Part shown: piece by piece, positions 11,726 through 22,000 of the stretch
Layout: the number at the start of each line of letters is the position of its first letter
How positions within the stretch are numbered: the stretch's first letter is position 1
Assembly: GCA_020747015.1 (NCBI GenBank)
Contig: JAGTJM010000049.1
Location: forward strand, 1-64,000
From: Pyrenochaeta sp. MPI-SDFR-AT-0127
Taxonomy: Eukaryota > Ascomycota > Dothideomycetes > Pleosporales > Cucurbitariaceae
DNA length: 64,000 nt
Reading direction: 5' to 3'
Program-made: the position numbers and the translations under genes
Notes under the pieces: generated by a model
Database searches by the model: none
What the model saw: the letters and a program-made list of their open reading frames with translations, nothing else
What the model was told of the DNA's origin: nothing

Positions 11726-12466
11726 ATGGGGTCACTCACTCCCATGGCTCCTCAGTATCAAATCCTTCGCATCCCTACCAGTTCGCCTCATCTCTCTGAC
11801 CTCATCACCAAGTTCCGGGATACCAAGCTTGAGGCCCTCAAATGCAGCCCATCAGAGTGGATCTACCAGTACGCCTCTGAATCAGGCCATCCTCTCTCAG
11901 TCTGGAAAGCCCGCCTCGCGCGCCAGAACACAATTCTGGTATGCGTAGCGACGCAAGACACCAGCCTCTCAGCCGAAGACGCGCTTTTACAAGGCGAGTG
12001 GGTAGGCTTCGCAGTGGTACGCGGCCCATTCGCATTCGAAGACTACTACGCAGTGCCGGAGATGGAGCAACCAGTTCCAGAAGACCCAGATGTCGAGACA
12101 CGATGGCATATCTATGATTTGTACACCTTCCCTGCGCACCGTGGACGAGGGATTGCGACAAAACTTGGCGCCGCTGGTATGGCAGCTGTTGGGGAAATCA
12201 CTGCCGCATTGAGTGACAAGACTAAACAGAGAGCGAGGGTACGACTGTTTTGCAACCCAAAGAATACAGCTTTGGTCGATACGTACAAGAGGTTGGGGTT
12301 CGAGCAGTCTGGAAGAGTCACGCTGAAAGAGGGATTGGAAGCGAATGGAATGGCGGAGAGTATCCCGGCGAGGGACGCGATGAGTTCAGAACACTTCAAA
12401 AGGGTTTTTGATACGAGGATCGGGATTGCTATGGAGAGAGTCATTGACATTGCGCACAAGCTTTGA
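11726..12466 (+). CDS. GNAT-family N-acetyltransferase
   Basis: Single exon, 246 residues. Acetyl-CoA-dependent acyltransferase fold; the substrate cannot be told from sequence. Motif A (HIYDLYTFPAHRGRGIATKLG) lies at residues 128-148, with the pyrophosphate-binding R-G-R-G-I-A at 139-144. Motif B follows near residues 172-192 (RVRLFCNPKNTALVDTYKRLGF), where Asn and Tyr are the usual conserved positions. EWVGFAVVRG at 91-100 is the strand before motif A. Many fungal relatives act on small molecules or toxic amines, but that is family knowledge only. An in-frame Met at residue 7 is an alternative start. Confidence 0.85.
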   Translation: MGSLTPMAPQYQILRIPTSSPHLSDLITKFRDTKLEALKCSPSEWIYQYASESGHPLSVWKARLARQNTILVCVATQDTSLSAEDALLQGEWVGFAVVRGPFAFEDYYAVPEMEQPVPEDPDVETRWHIYDLYTFPAHRGRGIATKLGAAGMAAVGEITAALSDKTKQRARVRLFCNPKNTALVDTYKRLGFEQSGRVTLKEGLEANGMAESIPARDAMSSEHFKRVFDTRIGIAMERVIDIAHKL

Positions 12467-12831
12467 TATATCAGCGTAATTATAATGTTAATGAGTGTGT
12501 TGATCAGCATAGTGAAGTCTGTAACTCCTGCACTCTCACTCCCTTCACTGTCTGGCAGGATCATGTTCCAAGACCAACAAAACCAATTTTCGAACATATC
12601 AGCACCATAAGGAACACAGACACAGATTTTCGTGAAAAATTTGCTATTGTTTGGGAGAGGAATCGTAGCTGGTTACATGAACTCCACATTCTGACGGCAT
12701 ATCGTAGCAAGGTGTGCTGCTCCAGTAAAGAAATTCCTGATCGGTAGGTATAGTCTCTGCAGAATACCACCAGGCTTTGGAGCACTTCGTAGCCTGCAAT
12801 CATAAGTCGCTAGGGCGCTTTGAAAAATTGA
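12467..12831. other. Spacer between GNAT gene and tandem repeat
   Basis: 365 bp of convergent 3' sequence with no credible gene. Frames at 12463-12747 (+) and 12561-12803 (-) overlap each other and have no features. Confidence 0.5.
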
Positions 12832-12951
12832 CAAGGAGGTTTGGTGATATCAGACTATCCAAGGAGGTTTGGTGATATCAGACTATCCAAGGAGGTTTGG
12901 TGATATCAGACTATCCAAGGAGGTTTGGTGATATCAGACTATCCAAGGAGG
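12832..12951. repeat. 28-bp direct tandem repeat, four perfect units plus a partial one
   Basis: Units at 12832-12859, 12860-12887, 12888-12915 and 12916-12943 are identical; 8 bp of a fifth follow. Each unit starts CAAGGAGGTTTGGTG and ends GACTATC. The last unit runs into the 3' end of the HET gene: its stop codon (minus strand TAG at 12941-12939) is made by the repeat's CTA. GACTATCC and GGATAGTC at the right edge form an 8-bp inverted repeat around five bases, so the array may have arisen by slippage from a hairpin at this coding end. Confidence 0.95.
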
Positions 12952-14954
12952 ATAGTCTCCTCCTTCGCATCTCGTTGCCAAAGCATATTCTCAGCGGCAC
13001 ATGTGTTCAACTGCCTTGAATACATATCTTTAGGGGCAGCCATAGAGCATTTGGCGCCGCCATGGTGTGAGAGCTGATCAAACTTCTTTCCTCTAACACC
13101 ACGAACCGAATCTGCGAACCCGATGCGTTCGTAAAAGTCTCCGTGAGACCTGAGAATCATGATCATGATGTTCGATCTAGGGTTTGATATTCTGTCTGCG
13201 GCGTACGTGATTGCACAGATCGCGAAAGTAGACCCCTGGTCGCCGATATCACTGGTATCCCAATTTATTGGCACATAGGCGTCAAATCCGTCAGATTCTA
13301 TCGTGAACGGAAGAACAATGTGTTGTCCGTCTCGAAGGACGGTACCATAGGTATGATCAGACCATATCAGATCGACAATAGGGAGTCGTACCATGTATGC
13401 GGTGACTTCAAGATACGGTGAGGAGTATGGCAGAGACTTTCCGTTGGAGTTATTTCCGTTTAGGTTCCTGAGCCTTACTACATGGTCTCTTGAGAGGCGG
13501 TATTGATCTTCGGATTTGCAGAAAAAGATAGAGCCTATCCAACCAAGCGGCGACCAACTGGGGAAGCCTGGCCGTCTAGTGGCCTGTTTCGGGTGCCACC
13601 AATACATGCACAAAAAACATGGGTCACTGTCCGAGACTGTAAAAGGGATTCCCCAGAAACTACCGATCGGATGAAGTCGCGAACGTAGATGGTTCAAAAT
13701 ACCGAGAAGCGCATTGAGCGCGTCCGACTCGAAGCTCAATCTACGCGTAGTGTACTGTTCTAACAATTTCATGGCTTCCTGAAAATTGAACTCCAAGGAG
13801 AAATCGCGCTTAGGAAGTTTTTTCTGCAGACCATAACTTCGTTCCCTGTGTCTCATTGGAACCTCTAGGCGGTCTGCTTCATTACACACGAACAAGACCT
13901 CGTGGTCTGTAAAGTAAAGCCTTCTCCTCGACAGATAGTTTTCTTGGAGTGTCCATGCTCGATTGAACCACGCAGAGCGTTCAATCTTCTCCCCACTTCG
14001 AAGCGGATATCTCACTAAGGTTGCAGGACCAATTGTTACACATCGAAAAGAAAGCGTGCGTTGGGTGCTCACTCCAGGCAGGCCATAGGACGGATCCTTC
14101 CCTGCAGCAGCGATCAATGTGAGGTCTGCTGAGGCATATATGACATCCATTTGTCGGATTTGAAAGTGCCTATTCGCGGTATTCTCCTGCTCTATACAGA
14201 ATTTGTCTACCCAGAGATACCGATGTCCGAGAAGCTGAGTCGTCATAATGCTATCCTCGATAGTTCGAGGGAGTACAGCAGGTAACTGGAAGCTTTCAGA
14301 ATGTATGTGTCCGTTTGAATGACCCCAAACATAGGACAACGCTACAAATTTACAGTCGTCTGGCGCCAAGACAACAGTTCTCTCGACGCAGTCAATCACT
14401 CTGAGCTCGTGCAATTGTTCCTGCGGCTCCAATGTGCACTGGCTATGGGATACCCTGCATTCATCAATCCAGCTCTTCACACGCTGAAAGTCTATCTTCT
14501 GTGGGCAGCGTCGACATAATTCTGCTTCGACTTCTTAAGGACTCGAGAATTCCACGATCAAATCCGGCTCGTACGCTCGAACAATGCTATTTGGATCTCC
14601 ATAATGGAACATTACACAGCCAGTTGTGAAACCCCACACACTTACCCAATGCAAAAGAGGCGCCGCCAAACTTGGGTCCTGTTCGCGATGTTCCTGGATG
14701 GCAGCTCCTAGGAGCCTGCATACCCCACACGTTGATATCGCCAAATTTTCCACATCCTCGAGGACTTGGAACATATCACATCTTTCAGGGACACTTGAAT
14801 TTATTATCGAACCTATTTTCATGCACCGCTCGCAAACAACGTCATTTTCAGTGGGTGTCGGTGAGTCTGGGCTTCCTTTGCCTGCAAAGTTCAAGTTGGG
14901 TTGGTTCGGGTGTGTATTCGAAAATGTGTCGTATCTAGTAGAAGGTTGATCCAT
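12939..14954 (-). pseudogene. HET-domain protein gene interrupted by one in-frame TAA
   Basis: HET proteins control heterokaryon incompatibility (nonself recognition and cell death) in filamentous ascomycetes. From ATG 14954 the frame runs about 139 residues with a Cys-pair N-terminus (CERC, CGVC), hits TAA at 14537-14535, and continues in the same frame to TAG at 12939, about 671 codons in all. The second part holds the HET domain: FVALSYVWG, YLWVDKFCIEQ, QIRQMDVIYASADLTLIAAAG and FNRAWTLQE. Sequence on both sides of the stop reads naturally (AELCRRCPQKIDFQ follows), and no good GT-AG intron removes it in phase. TAA could come from CAA by C-to-T in a CpA context. Alternatively translation may start at ATG 14480 (513 residues), which keeps the HET domain. 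Confidence 0.72.
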
Positions 14955-15889
14955 GGATACAAATATGGCCGGCTACAGACACTGATTAGAAAAAGGGTGA
15001 AATACTGCAGCTGAAGTCCCACAAAATGAACGCGCTAGGCTGAGCATCTCAGATACCAAAGCTTGGCGAAAACACGCAAAGAGTGTGGAATAATTCAAGC
15101 TTGTGGAAATAGGTACAGTTTCTTGGAATGTGGAGCTAGATTCATGGTGGAGGAGGGAGTTATGTCGGACTGGCGCAAGGCAGGCAGCATCGTAGAGGAG
15201 GAAAGGAGCACTAAGCCGCTAACCAGATGCGAACGTCCAATCACAGATAGTTTTATGCAATCCGTTCTTTTATGGTAGTGTTTCTCCAAGAACAATCTGC
15301 AGTCAATTATAAAACCAAAATTTAAAACTGCCATCATATCCATTTCCATGCGTACGTTTTCTTCAAAATCTAAGAGAAGGCTCGAGAATAGCTTTGATAC
15401 AATTGTATCATCATCCCTTTCTGAGAGCAATGAATAAACGTAAGCCACCTTTAGACTCGCATATTGCCACGCATTGTTGAGACTAGTCTGATATATAGTA
15501 AGGAGGTCAGAGGTAAAGCTTATACACTAAATGCGCCTCTGCAGCGAAACGATTGAAACCACGAAACACGAATCTTTCGAGAGTGTAGTGCCCAGTGGTG
15601 TTTTGTGTAGCTCCAGTCTTTCACTTGAAGCATATACGAAGACTGAGGGAGGAATCTGTCACTGTGACTGGAAACGAGTTCCGCAGGTGTGCATGCCCTG
15701 CAAGTATATGCAATACCTAAGGAAAGGGTATCTAAAAATACTGCTAGGGCCGCAGGATGTCCGCTACCGGAACGCCGTAGAAGGTTTCCTTGCATGTCCA
15801 TTTTCTCATGCATGTGGGACGATCTCCGTGACAGGGATTCATTCGTATTAAAAAGTCCGGAAACTGCGTATATAGAGGGGAAAACAAAA
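14955..15889. other. Intergenic, no gene seen
   Basis: AT-richer sequence upstream of the HET gene. Frames at 15063-15278, 15095-15448 and 15520-15921 overlap on opposite strands and have no features. Confidence 0.45.
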
Positions 15890-15940
15890 ACATACAACAG
15901 CGCTGATTCGCCAGGAGCCATCTACCTCGTGTTACTAGGA
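15890..15940 (-). pseudogene. 5S rRNA relic, 3' portion only
   Basis: Read on the minus strand, the end GGCGAATC, a few changed bases, then CTGTTGTATGT followed by five T matches the 3' end of fungal 5S rRNA and of the fuller copy at 18911-19029. Upstream (CTAGTA..GGTAGATGG) it matches only loosely, and the 5' two thirds cannot be found. It therefore looks like a truncated and mutated 5S copy. Confidence 0.6.
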
Positions 15941-16083
15941 ACGCATGAATGGGATATTTTTATAGGTTAGATTCGACACATGTGAGCCAATATGTGATAC
16001 GAGTCTGTACCATAAATCTCTCATAGATTCCAAATATCCTGTATTACTGGCCAATATGAGGTCTCTAAAGGGGTAATGGCAGA

Positions 16084-17964
16084 CTAGTGTTTCTTAACAT
16101 ATTCTACAGGCCCAACATACCTATACCTGCCTTTGACAAGGAAATAGACGATGGAGAAGACTAGAACAACCCCAAACACTAATATATTCCAATTCATCAC
16201 TGCCGGACTTGGATGTGGCACCGGAGGAAAAAAAGTCATAACGAAAGCCAGTGTGAGAAACATGACCGAGAAGATATTAAGAGGCAGTCCAACGCGGCCG
16301 AGGGAGAAGCTAGACGGAAGGAGCTGTCCGCCACGCAGGCGTATCAGGGTAACGCATGAGATGGATACTATGTAGGAGGATATAAGGGCACCGGTACCCA
16401 GGGAGGTGATGATGTTGAAGGCAGAGGTGGATCCGATGTTGATTAGAGATAGGAGAACCGCGATAATGTAGGAGACCTGGGTAGATGAGAATACCAAATT
16501 AGCAGGGATCCTATATGCTGTGTCGAAAATTGATGCCCTTACTATGACTGAATTTAGAGGTATGTCCCAGCCGGGACGAACCTGCACTGACATTAGCTCC
16601 CGTACGAACAACCACTTCCGAGTAATCATTGAAACAGAAAACATGAGACTCACATATGCAAGCCACTCTGAAAACGGCGGTCCCTTATCCCGCGCAAAGG
16701 CCCAAACCTGGCGCGAACTTGTAGCGATGTTAGTTACACACCCAAACGTCGCCATGATGATCATGATGGAGGTCATTGCACTGGCCCCCGCTTTGCTCTG
16801 CGTCACGTTGTAGAAGACCTGAATGAATGGCTGTCCTGTTGGAGTTGTAAGGATCTCTTCTACGTTGCCTACCATCATGCAGAATGTGCAGAGCATCACA
16901 AAGCCCATGGCGCCGTTCACAATGGCTGTTGCAATCATGGCTCTGGGAAGTGTTTTGGAGGCGTCGCGCAACTCTTCAGACATATGCGTTGCGGAGTCGG
17001 GACCGATGAAGGAAAATATGGGCGAAAGCATGCCAACAAGGCACGACAGGCCGATGCTGCTCCCTAAAGGAGGAGATACAAAGTTAGGCTATTTCGCATA
17101 CTAGCTCAGTACGGGGTAATCTTACAACCGCCACCATCGGTGAAAGTAGTGAATACTTCCTTCGCGTTGCTTCTCTCACCACATACCCAGAGTGGGATGA
17201 GAATTGCGAAGAAGCCAGAGATGTGCAGGATCAACACAATCCCTTCTACGAGCGGCAATCTGCTCGCCAGAAAAGTATTGAACAATTGGCAAAATGTGAC
17301 GATTGCGATAACGAGCAACGTGAGGTGCCACCGCTGTGGGACATAGTCGGGATTGTTCAAGATGATGAGACCTTGGATTTGCTGAGAACTTAGGAAGGCA
17401 ATGGCAGTATTCCCGACCTGCCAGCCGAGGACACAGAGCCAGCCGACAATGTAGGACAGAAACTTTTGGCCGGACGGCGGAGCAAACTCGCTAACCCAAT
17501 GGTACTGCCCGCCAGTCGTTGGAGCCCTAGCGGTATATGAGAAAGGCTCTGAATGAAGGTGCAAACACTTTACATGGATGCCATCTCAGCCATAGAGATG
17601 ATGGCTGCCAGAAAACCGAAGAAGGTTCCAATATACATCCAGATCAGCCCTGCCGTTCCTCCATTGATGAGGCCGAATATGTTCGCGCTCTATCGTCAAG
17701 GTCAGTTTCCGTCGTCTAATCCACTCTTTTCTGCGCCAGAAGGATCAGTACCAGCTGAGCCTCCCATGTTGCCATCAAGACCATTGTGAATCCGAAGATG
17801 GTTACGAATCGAAAATTCCTCCTCAATTCCTGCAATTTTCCCATGCGTAGCATGTCACGCTGGTCGCGATATGTTCCATACTTTTCAATGAGTTTGGCAT
17901 CCTCGCCAGGACTCTCTTCTTGGACTGCGAATAAATTCGATTGTACGTCCTTATCCTGCGCCAT
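16084..17964 (-). CDS. APC-superfamily amino acid / choline-type permease
   Basis: Plasma-membrane uptake permease for amino acids, GABA, choline or a similar amine; the exact substrate cannot be read. Six exons (17964-17752, 17689-17574, 17526-17126, 17063-16654, 16581-16543, 16476-16084) encode 523 residues, normal for the family, with about 12 hydrophobic segments. All five introns are GT-AG and 47-72 nt, and splicing restores family signatures: MASM+APTTGGQYHWVSEFAPP, DGGGW+SSIGLSCLVGM, SEWLAY+VRPGWDIPLN, and VLLSLINIGS. The N-terminus has the cytosolic ELRRNF element before the first membrane segment. An in-frame extension reaches 18162, but the ATG at 17964 (MAQDKD) starts typical sequence. 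It sits between two 5S sequences in the accessory stretch. Confidence 0.92.
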
Positions 17965-18910
17965 GTTGAGGAGGGGTAGACCACACTGCTTACTATTTGC
18001 AAAGCAGTGAGTAAGAGGCCGGCGCATTGAAGAATGAAAGTGGGCTGCAACCTTGTGCTGAAAAGACAAGGGAGCATATGCATCCTGCATGCACGGCAAG
18101 GCAATTGTACCATTAACTGCCGGCTTATATTTTACCGGACAAATGGTATACCGTTCTGACATTTTGACTTTTCAGCGATGTGAAGCGGGGCGTTTCTCTA
18201 ATAATTAGAAGCCGATGCACTGTGATTGTAAGCTTACATGTTCTAATTAGGAAGTCCGTAGTTTCTATAAACATTCGCTATCAAATACCGGACCAATTCA
18301 AAACATCGACAATTGTGGCCAACAAGAAATTTCCTCCGCTTTTGAAGCATACAGCGTAAATTTGGTTACCAATATCTGCTCTCCTACAAGCCCAGGCGCG
18401 AAAAATAATTCTGCAATAGGTAGTGAAACTTGCAGTCTGCTGGTGGTTGAAGACCATGCAACCAAGAACTGCCGATAGGTCAATTACTAAGCCACAGCAA
18501 CATCACGCAACGACTAACTAGAAACAAAATCTACGTATTCGATAGATCCACAGATTTATTCTCGCTGCATTGTATACGAACTTGTATTATTGTTTGCTGC
18601 GGGAGAAGTCTTCTTCGTATCCTCTCTTACTTGATCGGGAAAGGCTTGCGGTACGGCGCGACCAAAGACTTAAATCCGTCCTGTCGATCTAGACCGTATG
18701 CTCAAATTACGAAAGAAACAAATCAGGGACCCAGAAGTTTTTGGAGTTAGTTGAACCGCAGAGTGGCAGTACGAACGTGTCGGTTGTGAATACCAAAAGA
18801 ATAGGTGATAAGGCTAGTGAAGACATCTATTGGTTTCCAATACGTGTGTGGGAGCCATGAATACCGAATGGAATAAGCAAGGGGAGGAAAAAAAGGGAAG
18901 AGGGCTAAAA
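17965..18910. other. Intergenic, no gene seen
   Basis: Promoter side of the permease. A 61-codon frame at 18298-18483 (-) has no features. The permease frame stays open about 66 codons upstream of its chosen start but does not look like permease sequence there. Confidence 0.5.
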
Positions 18911-19029
18911 ACATACAACAGCGGGGATTCGCCAGTGGTCACCCACCTGACTACTAATCCGCCGGTATCCTGCTTAAGTACCGCTGAGCGAACGGGAAGC
19001 GCTGTTCACAAGATCCTATGGTCGTATGT
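18911..19029 (-). rRNA. 5S ribosomal RNA gene (dispersed, divergent type)
   Basis: On the minus strand a 119-nt sequence begins ACATACGACCATAGG and ends CTGTTGTATGT followed by five T, the RNA polymerase III stop. It holds fungal 5S landmarks in order: GCTTCCCGTTCGCTCAGC, TACTTAAGC, TTAGTAGT..GGTGGGTGACCAC, and GGCGAATC. The ends pair over nine bases (helix I). Helix II pairs AUCUUG (RNA 16-21) with CAGGAU (58-63), and GCGGAUU pairs with AAUC..CCGC further on. Helix II differs from the GUGUGG/CCACAC I recall for common filamentous-fungal 5S, yet stays fully paired, so this looks like a folded variant rather than a decayed copy. Dispersed single 5S genes are normal in Pezizomycotina. Confidence 0.85.
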
Positions 19030-22000
19030 GGAAGAAGTGGAGCTGCTAGGGACTTATAATAGTGAAAGTTTTGTGTTGGCACAGTAGTGATAAAGAAAGT
19101 GGCTATGGACAAACAAACTGGTCTTTGGCATAACTGGCCTTCATAGATATTGATAAGCTCGGAGGGAATTGACGCGAGGCATATATTCGTTTCAAGTTCG
19201 TCTGGAGAAGACAATCTGTTGTAGAAAGTAGCGTGCATGATGTCTACCAGGATACTCGACATGGGTAGACGACGTGGGTCGTAGTCGTCAGACAATGACG
19301 CATCCTTCGGTTGCGCCCCGTTCCTCCCGAGATCCCGAGATCCAGAACTTGGGGATAGATCTGGCGACTGTATGTGCACTATGGAACCGAGCAAGCAGAT
19401 GCGGAGGCAGTGCAGAGGAGGCCAGATGTCGAACGTGAGTCTAGGAGTGGCTACATTTTAGCTGCATTAGCCAACTTCGCCTGGGTATTGTCGAACTCCG
19501 TTGTCGAACATGGCTTGCTCGAACTTACGTTCTTTAAAGGAAAAGATCGACATGATAGTGTAAACTCTCTTCACGCTCGAGTTAGCCATCTTATCATACA
19601 ATGGTATGATCCTACGGCACATCGTGTGCCTGCCCTATTTCCCACAGGCAAGAGAGCACTGGAGCAATCGAAACGGAGACTGGGAAGTTGGCTCGCCTGT
19701 TATTTTCCATATGGAAGAAGCGCGCCGGAGATGATGTATACGAGTAGTGTCCGCATTCATGGTCGGATATGGAGGCCGCCTGACCATTCTGTCGGTAAAA
19801 GTGAGGTGTGGGATGACCTCTGTATCGGACCGTCACCAGCATCGCATTGTGGACGACACAGTGTCCTTTTAGCACTGTAGTCAGGACTTTCCCATGTTGG
19901 TAGCCGTTGAGCATTTTACTCTGGAACAATCGGCAAGCTACCTCAAGGGACGTGGAGGAACATGTTATACATGTGAGGGTGCACAATTGACCAAGGGTGC
20001 CCAAGAATTTCGCAGCTCTGAGCAGAACAAGCCGATGGATACTCCAAAGTATTTCTATTCAGTCTTTATTGACAACTCCATAAACATGTCTGAAAAGACT
20101 GTGTTTCTCTGGAGGGAGTTCTGCCATGACGATCAGTTCAGCATCTCACTGGAATGAACGTCAATTACGGCCGTATCAACTCACCCCTAACCATGCATTC
20201 ACTGACATGCCTCCAGTCACGTGCGACTCGCAATACCTAACAGGAACGGCTAGACGAAAGTGTGCAAGGGCTGTCGAAGATTGGCCAGGCAAGGCAAGCT
20301 AACGACTAGCATGGAAGTCGCGTTAGCGCCTCAAGGAAGTTCAAGCTCTGAAGGAAAGGGTCCAGGTCGCTAAAGTTGACTGAATCGAGTAAGGGTATAT
20401 TTAGTAGTCGCCGTTCACTCAAGCCACTAGATGCCCAGTGCTGAGCCGTCGCTCGTGGAAGCCACAACCTCCAAACATGACCCCTGCGTTGTGAGGATAT
20501 GGGGGTGGAGCAATTACGCAAAATGAGGTCTCCTTTTGGTTGTCGCTGGCCGCATTGCATGTCAGGTTTTTGGCACCTTGTTTTTCCGCGAGTGGGCGGA
20601 TTTGTTGGCGGGACTCGGATACACCCAAACGGTGTTTACATGTCCGTAAATGCTTACCCATTCACGGTGTCTGGGGTGCAAAGTGGTCCGATTTCTTAGT
20701 GTCTCTGGGTAAGTAGGATGTCGTCGTGTTCGGGAGCTACCGATGACTGGGACTCTGGTTCGCTTTTGGATCAGGTGCAGCCACCTGTGGGCGTTTCTCG
20801 GGTTCGGGACGTCGCGAGAGGTCTGGGGAAAACCAACCCCTCTACAAACATCTTGCAATCATTGCAGCCCTGTGGAAGCACTCCGCTGAGTGTTCTGTCT
20901 CTCCAAAGGTAGTCGCACTGTAGAGACGTTCAGTGCAGCCGTCCCTTGATGACAGCATACAATTGCTGAAGCGCATTTTCATGGAGGATTCAGATAGTGG
21001 GTCACCCTGGGCGGAACCATGATTTCGCACCGATTAGGCTGGCAGATGACCAACAAAACGGGGACTGTACTAGTACACTTGCTGGTCACAGAAAAGCAAC
21101 GTCAGTTAAGATCAAGGTTTCTCCGCCTCAGCCCCGCGAAGAACCAAGTGGGTTGTTATGGCCCAGCGCCTAGTAGTCGCAGAGTGCTTGAGTGCCTCAT
21201 GGAGGCAGCATGCAGCTACCGTAGTAGTATTCGTGGGCGAGGCTGCTGATTCTGCAGGTTCGTGGCGCTCTAGCGACATGCAGCACGAGCACGTTTGGGA
21301 CATGAAGTGCGTGCAGCGACGGTCAAGATAAGTGAGGGTGTTTGGCGCCATGGGCAATGGGACAGCGGCCATTGGCTGGGAGGATGAAGCGCGAGCAGCT
21401 GCATCAGGTTGCAAGAATAGAGCGGCTCATGAGCGACATGGCGACAGGATGTCCGTTGGGGCGGAATCGTCTGCAGGTCCAGATACTATAGTAGAGGCGG
21501 GTGGGCAGGCGACGGCGCCGTGTTATGGGTTTAAGGGTGTCATAATCATCAGGCAGATGCCCCAGTTGCCGGGTCCACGCGGTACCCGGGCGAAAATCAT
21601 ATCAGGATGAACCTAAGCGGCGGCAAGAGCGCGGGACCGCACGGCTGGCAAGAGGTGGTCAGTTGTTCGGGGTCGTGTCCAGCTGGTTGTGCGTCAGCCA
21701 CCAGCGCAAGTGGCAGTCGTGCGGGCCACGGCGTGTTTGGTGACAGGTCAGGGCCGTGATGGAGAGTTGACCCCTGAGAAGAGTCGTGGGTCAGTGAATC
21801 AGTGGATCAAAAGCAAGAGCGCACAGGTCGGAGGGATGCTCCGGTGGACTGGGTTGACAAGCATGGATTCATGGCGGATGGAAAGTCAGCTCGTTGGCCA
21901 GGGCTGAGGGCGAGGCATGGTGCGACGCCATCGGAAGATCTGCGCTAGTCCTGTTTGGGCGGGGCTCTATTGGGGGGAGAGCCAAGTATCAGATGCAGCG

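Noticed and set aside
19374..20157. Overlapping frames 19374-19880 (+), 19612-20004 (-) and 19894-20157 (+)
   Set aside because: Opposite-strand overlap and no recognisable domain.
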